Shown here piece after piece: positions 13,528 to 14,018 of a stretch of 14,018 nt of DNA (positions within the stretch are counted from its first letter, which is position 1; each line of letters begins with the position of its first letter). The position numbers and the translations under genes are program-made. The notes beneath the pieces are model-generated. The model was given only the letters and a program-made list of their open reading frames with translations, did not search any database and had not been told where the DNA came from. Source of the stretch: JAJZNI01 sp035624785 (GTDB lineage Bacteria > Chloroflexota > Dormibacteria > Aeolococcales > Aeolococcaceae); the NCBI GenBank assembly GCA_035624785.1, contig DASPQV010000017.1, forward strand, positions 1 to 14,018. Reading direction: 5' to 3'.

Positions 13528-14018
13528 TCATCCCGGCGGGAGCAGCTCCGTCCAGGTGGCAGCGGCGTCGTGGCTGAGGTAGGCGACCCCTGAGGGCACC
13601 ATGGTGCACACCTCGGCGACGGTGCATTCGTCGAGCATCCCGGTGGGCGCGGCGCTGACGGCGAGGACCTCGCTGCCCGTCAGAAACGTAAGCGTGGTCC
13701 AGGGCGTGCCGCCTGACCCAGGAACGCTGAGCGACCCCACCCAGGTCGCCCCGTCGTCCTCGCTGGTCTCCAACTCACTGCCACCGGAGGACGCGGCGAG
13801 GACCAGCGCCTGGCCGCGCGCCGCCAGGCTGCCGAGATCGCCTCCCAGCAGCAAGTAGCTGCGGGCGCCCGGCTCGGCGAAGGTGGCCACCGTCAACTGG
13901 GACCAGTTGCGGCCGCCGTCCGGCGACGCCACGACCGCCTTGTCGGAGGAGCCAGCCGCACCGCTACCACCACAAGCCGCCACCAGGCGCCCGGATCCTG
14001 CGTAGCTGAGCACGGCCA
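13528..14018 (-). CDS. BNR/Asp-box beta-propeller protein, C-terminal part (5' end beyond window)
   Basis: The last 163 or so codons of a gene entering from beyond base 14018. Three Asp-box-like repeats of the SxDxGxTW kind are visible: SPDGGRNWSQL, SEDDGATWVGSL and the weaker SHDAAATWTELL just before the stop. They are about 50-60 residues apart, as in blades of sialidase/BNR beta-propellers. Between them are short hydrophobic strands (ALVLAAS, EVLAVSAAP). A Cys pair (DECTVAEVC) may form a disulfide, which would fit an exported protein, but the N-terminus with any signal peptide is outside the window. In this family such proteins range from glycosidases to structural or photosystem-assembly-like propellers, and no catalytic residues can be assigned here. 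A GTG at 14013 is not taken as the start because the frame stays open to the edge. Function unknown. Confidence 0.72.
   Translation of the reverse strand, partial: AVLSYAGSGRLVAACGGSGAAGSSDKAVVASPDGGRNWSQLTVATFAEPGARSYLLLGGDLGSLAARGQALVLAASSGGSELETSEDDGATWVGSLSVPGSGGTPWTTLTFLTGSEVLAVSAAPTGMLDECTVAEVCTMVPSGVAYLSHDAAATWTELLPPG

Noticed and set aside
13436..13582. 48-codon plus-strand ORF after the proS palindrome
   Set aside because: No Shine-Dalgarno, no recognised domain, and it runs antisense into the BNR gene.
1..14018. CRISPR array, tRNA, rRNA, insertion sequence or prophage
   Set aside because: No regularly spaced repeats, cloverleaf-like segments, transposase motifs or phage genes were seen on reading both strands; this was by eye, not by a covariance or repeat search.

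Overview
This is a very GC-rich bacterial window. The strong G/C third-position bias makes long antisense shadow ORFs common. Gene content (DrrAB-type exporter, TetR_C-type repressor, DHA2 exporter, NiCoT permease with a Fur-family regulator, GT2 fragment of the DNNT/WPG type) fits a soil organism of Actinomycetota, Dormibacterota or Chloroflexota. Lineage is an inference; there is no rRNA or other decisive marker. Strong Shine-Dalgarno sites precede fumC, drrA, the Mrr-like gene, the NiCoT gene and the MFS gene. Other genes (histidine kinase, tam, Fur) lack one.

Layout. 1-305: a GT2 glycosyltransferase fragment whose family resemblance stops abruptly near base 188. 334-2934 (+): a soluble orphan histidine kinase, then class II fumarase (fumC) 48 bp later. 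2846-3691 (-): a TetR-family repressor whose 3' end overlaps fumC antisense. 3902-5723 (+): a DrrA/DrrB-type ABC exporter with 8-bp gene overlap, divergent from the TetR gene. Its promoter has a consensus TTGACA -35 and a perfect 14-bp palindrome at the expected transcription start. A strong hairpin separates this operon from a convergent Mrr-like gene (5845-6375, -), whose catalytic Asp position reads Ala. 6626-8411 (-): a NiCoT nickel/cobalt permease followed, with 32-nt overlap, by a Fur-family regulator. An 8-7-8 inverted repeat lies upstream of the permease.

8831-10609 (+): a 14-TM DHA2 drug exporter with overlapping 10-bp palindromes at its putative promoter. 10765-13313 (+): a trans-aconitate methyltransferase (tam) translationally coupled by ATGA to bacterial prolyl-tRNA synthetase (proS), ending near a large palindrome. 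13528-14018 (-): the C-terminal part of a BNR/Asp-box beta-propeller running off the window.

The genes form small independent units: TCA cycle (fumC), two exporters with probable ligand-responsive operators, metal uptake with likely self-regulation, and translation (proS). I see no CRISPR array, tRNA, rRNA, insertion sequence or phage gene, and no convincing novel multi-gene system. The best leads are regulatory palindromes, the apparently nuclease-dead Mrr-like protein, the NiCoT-Fur overlap and the broken glycosyltransferase.
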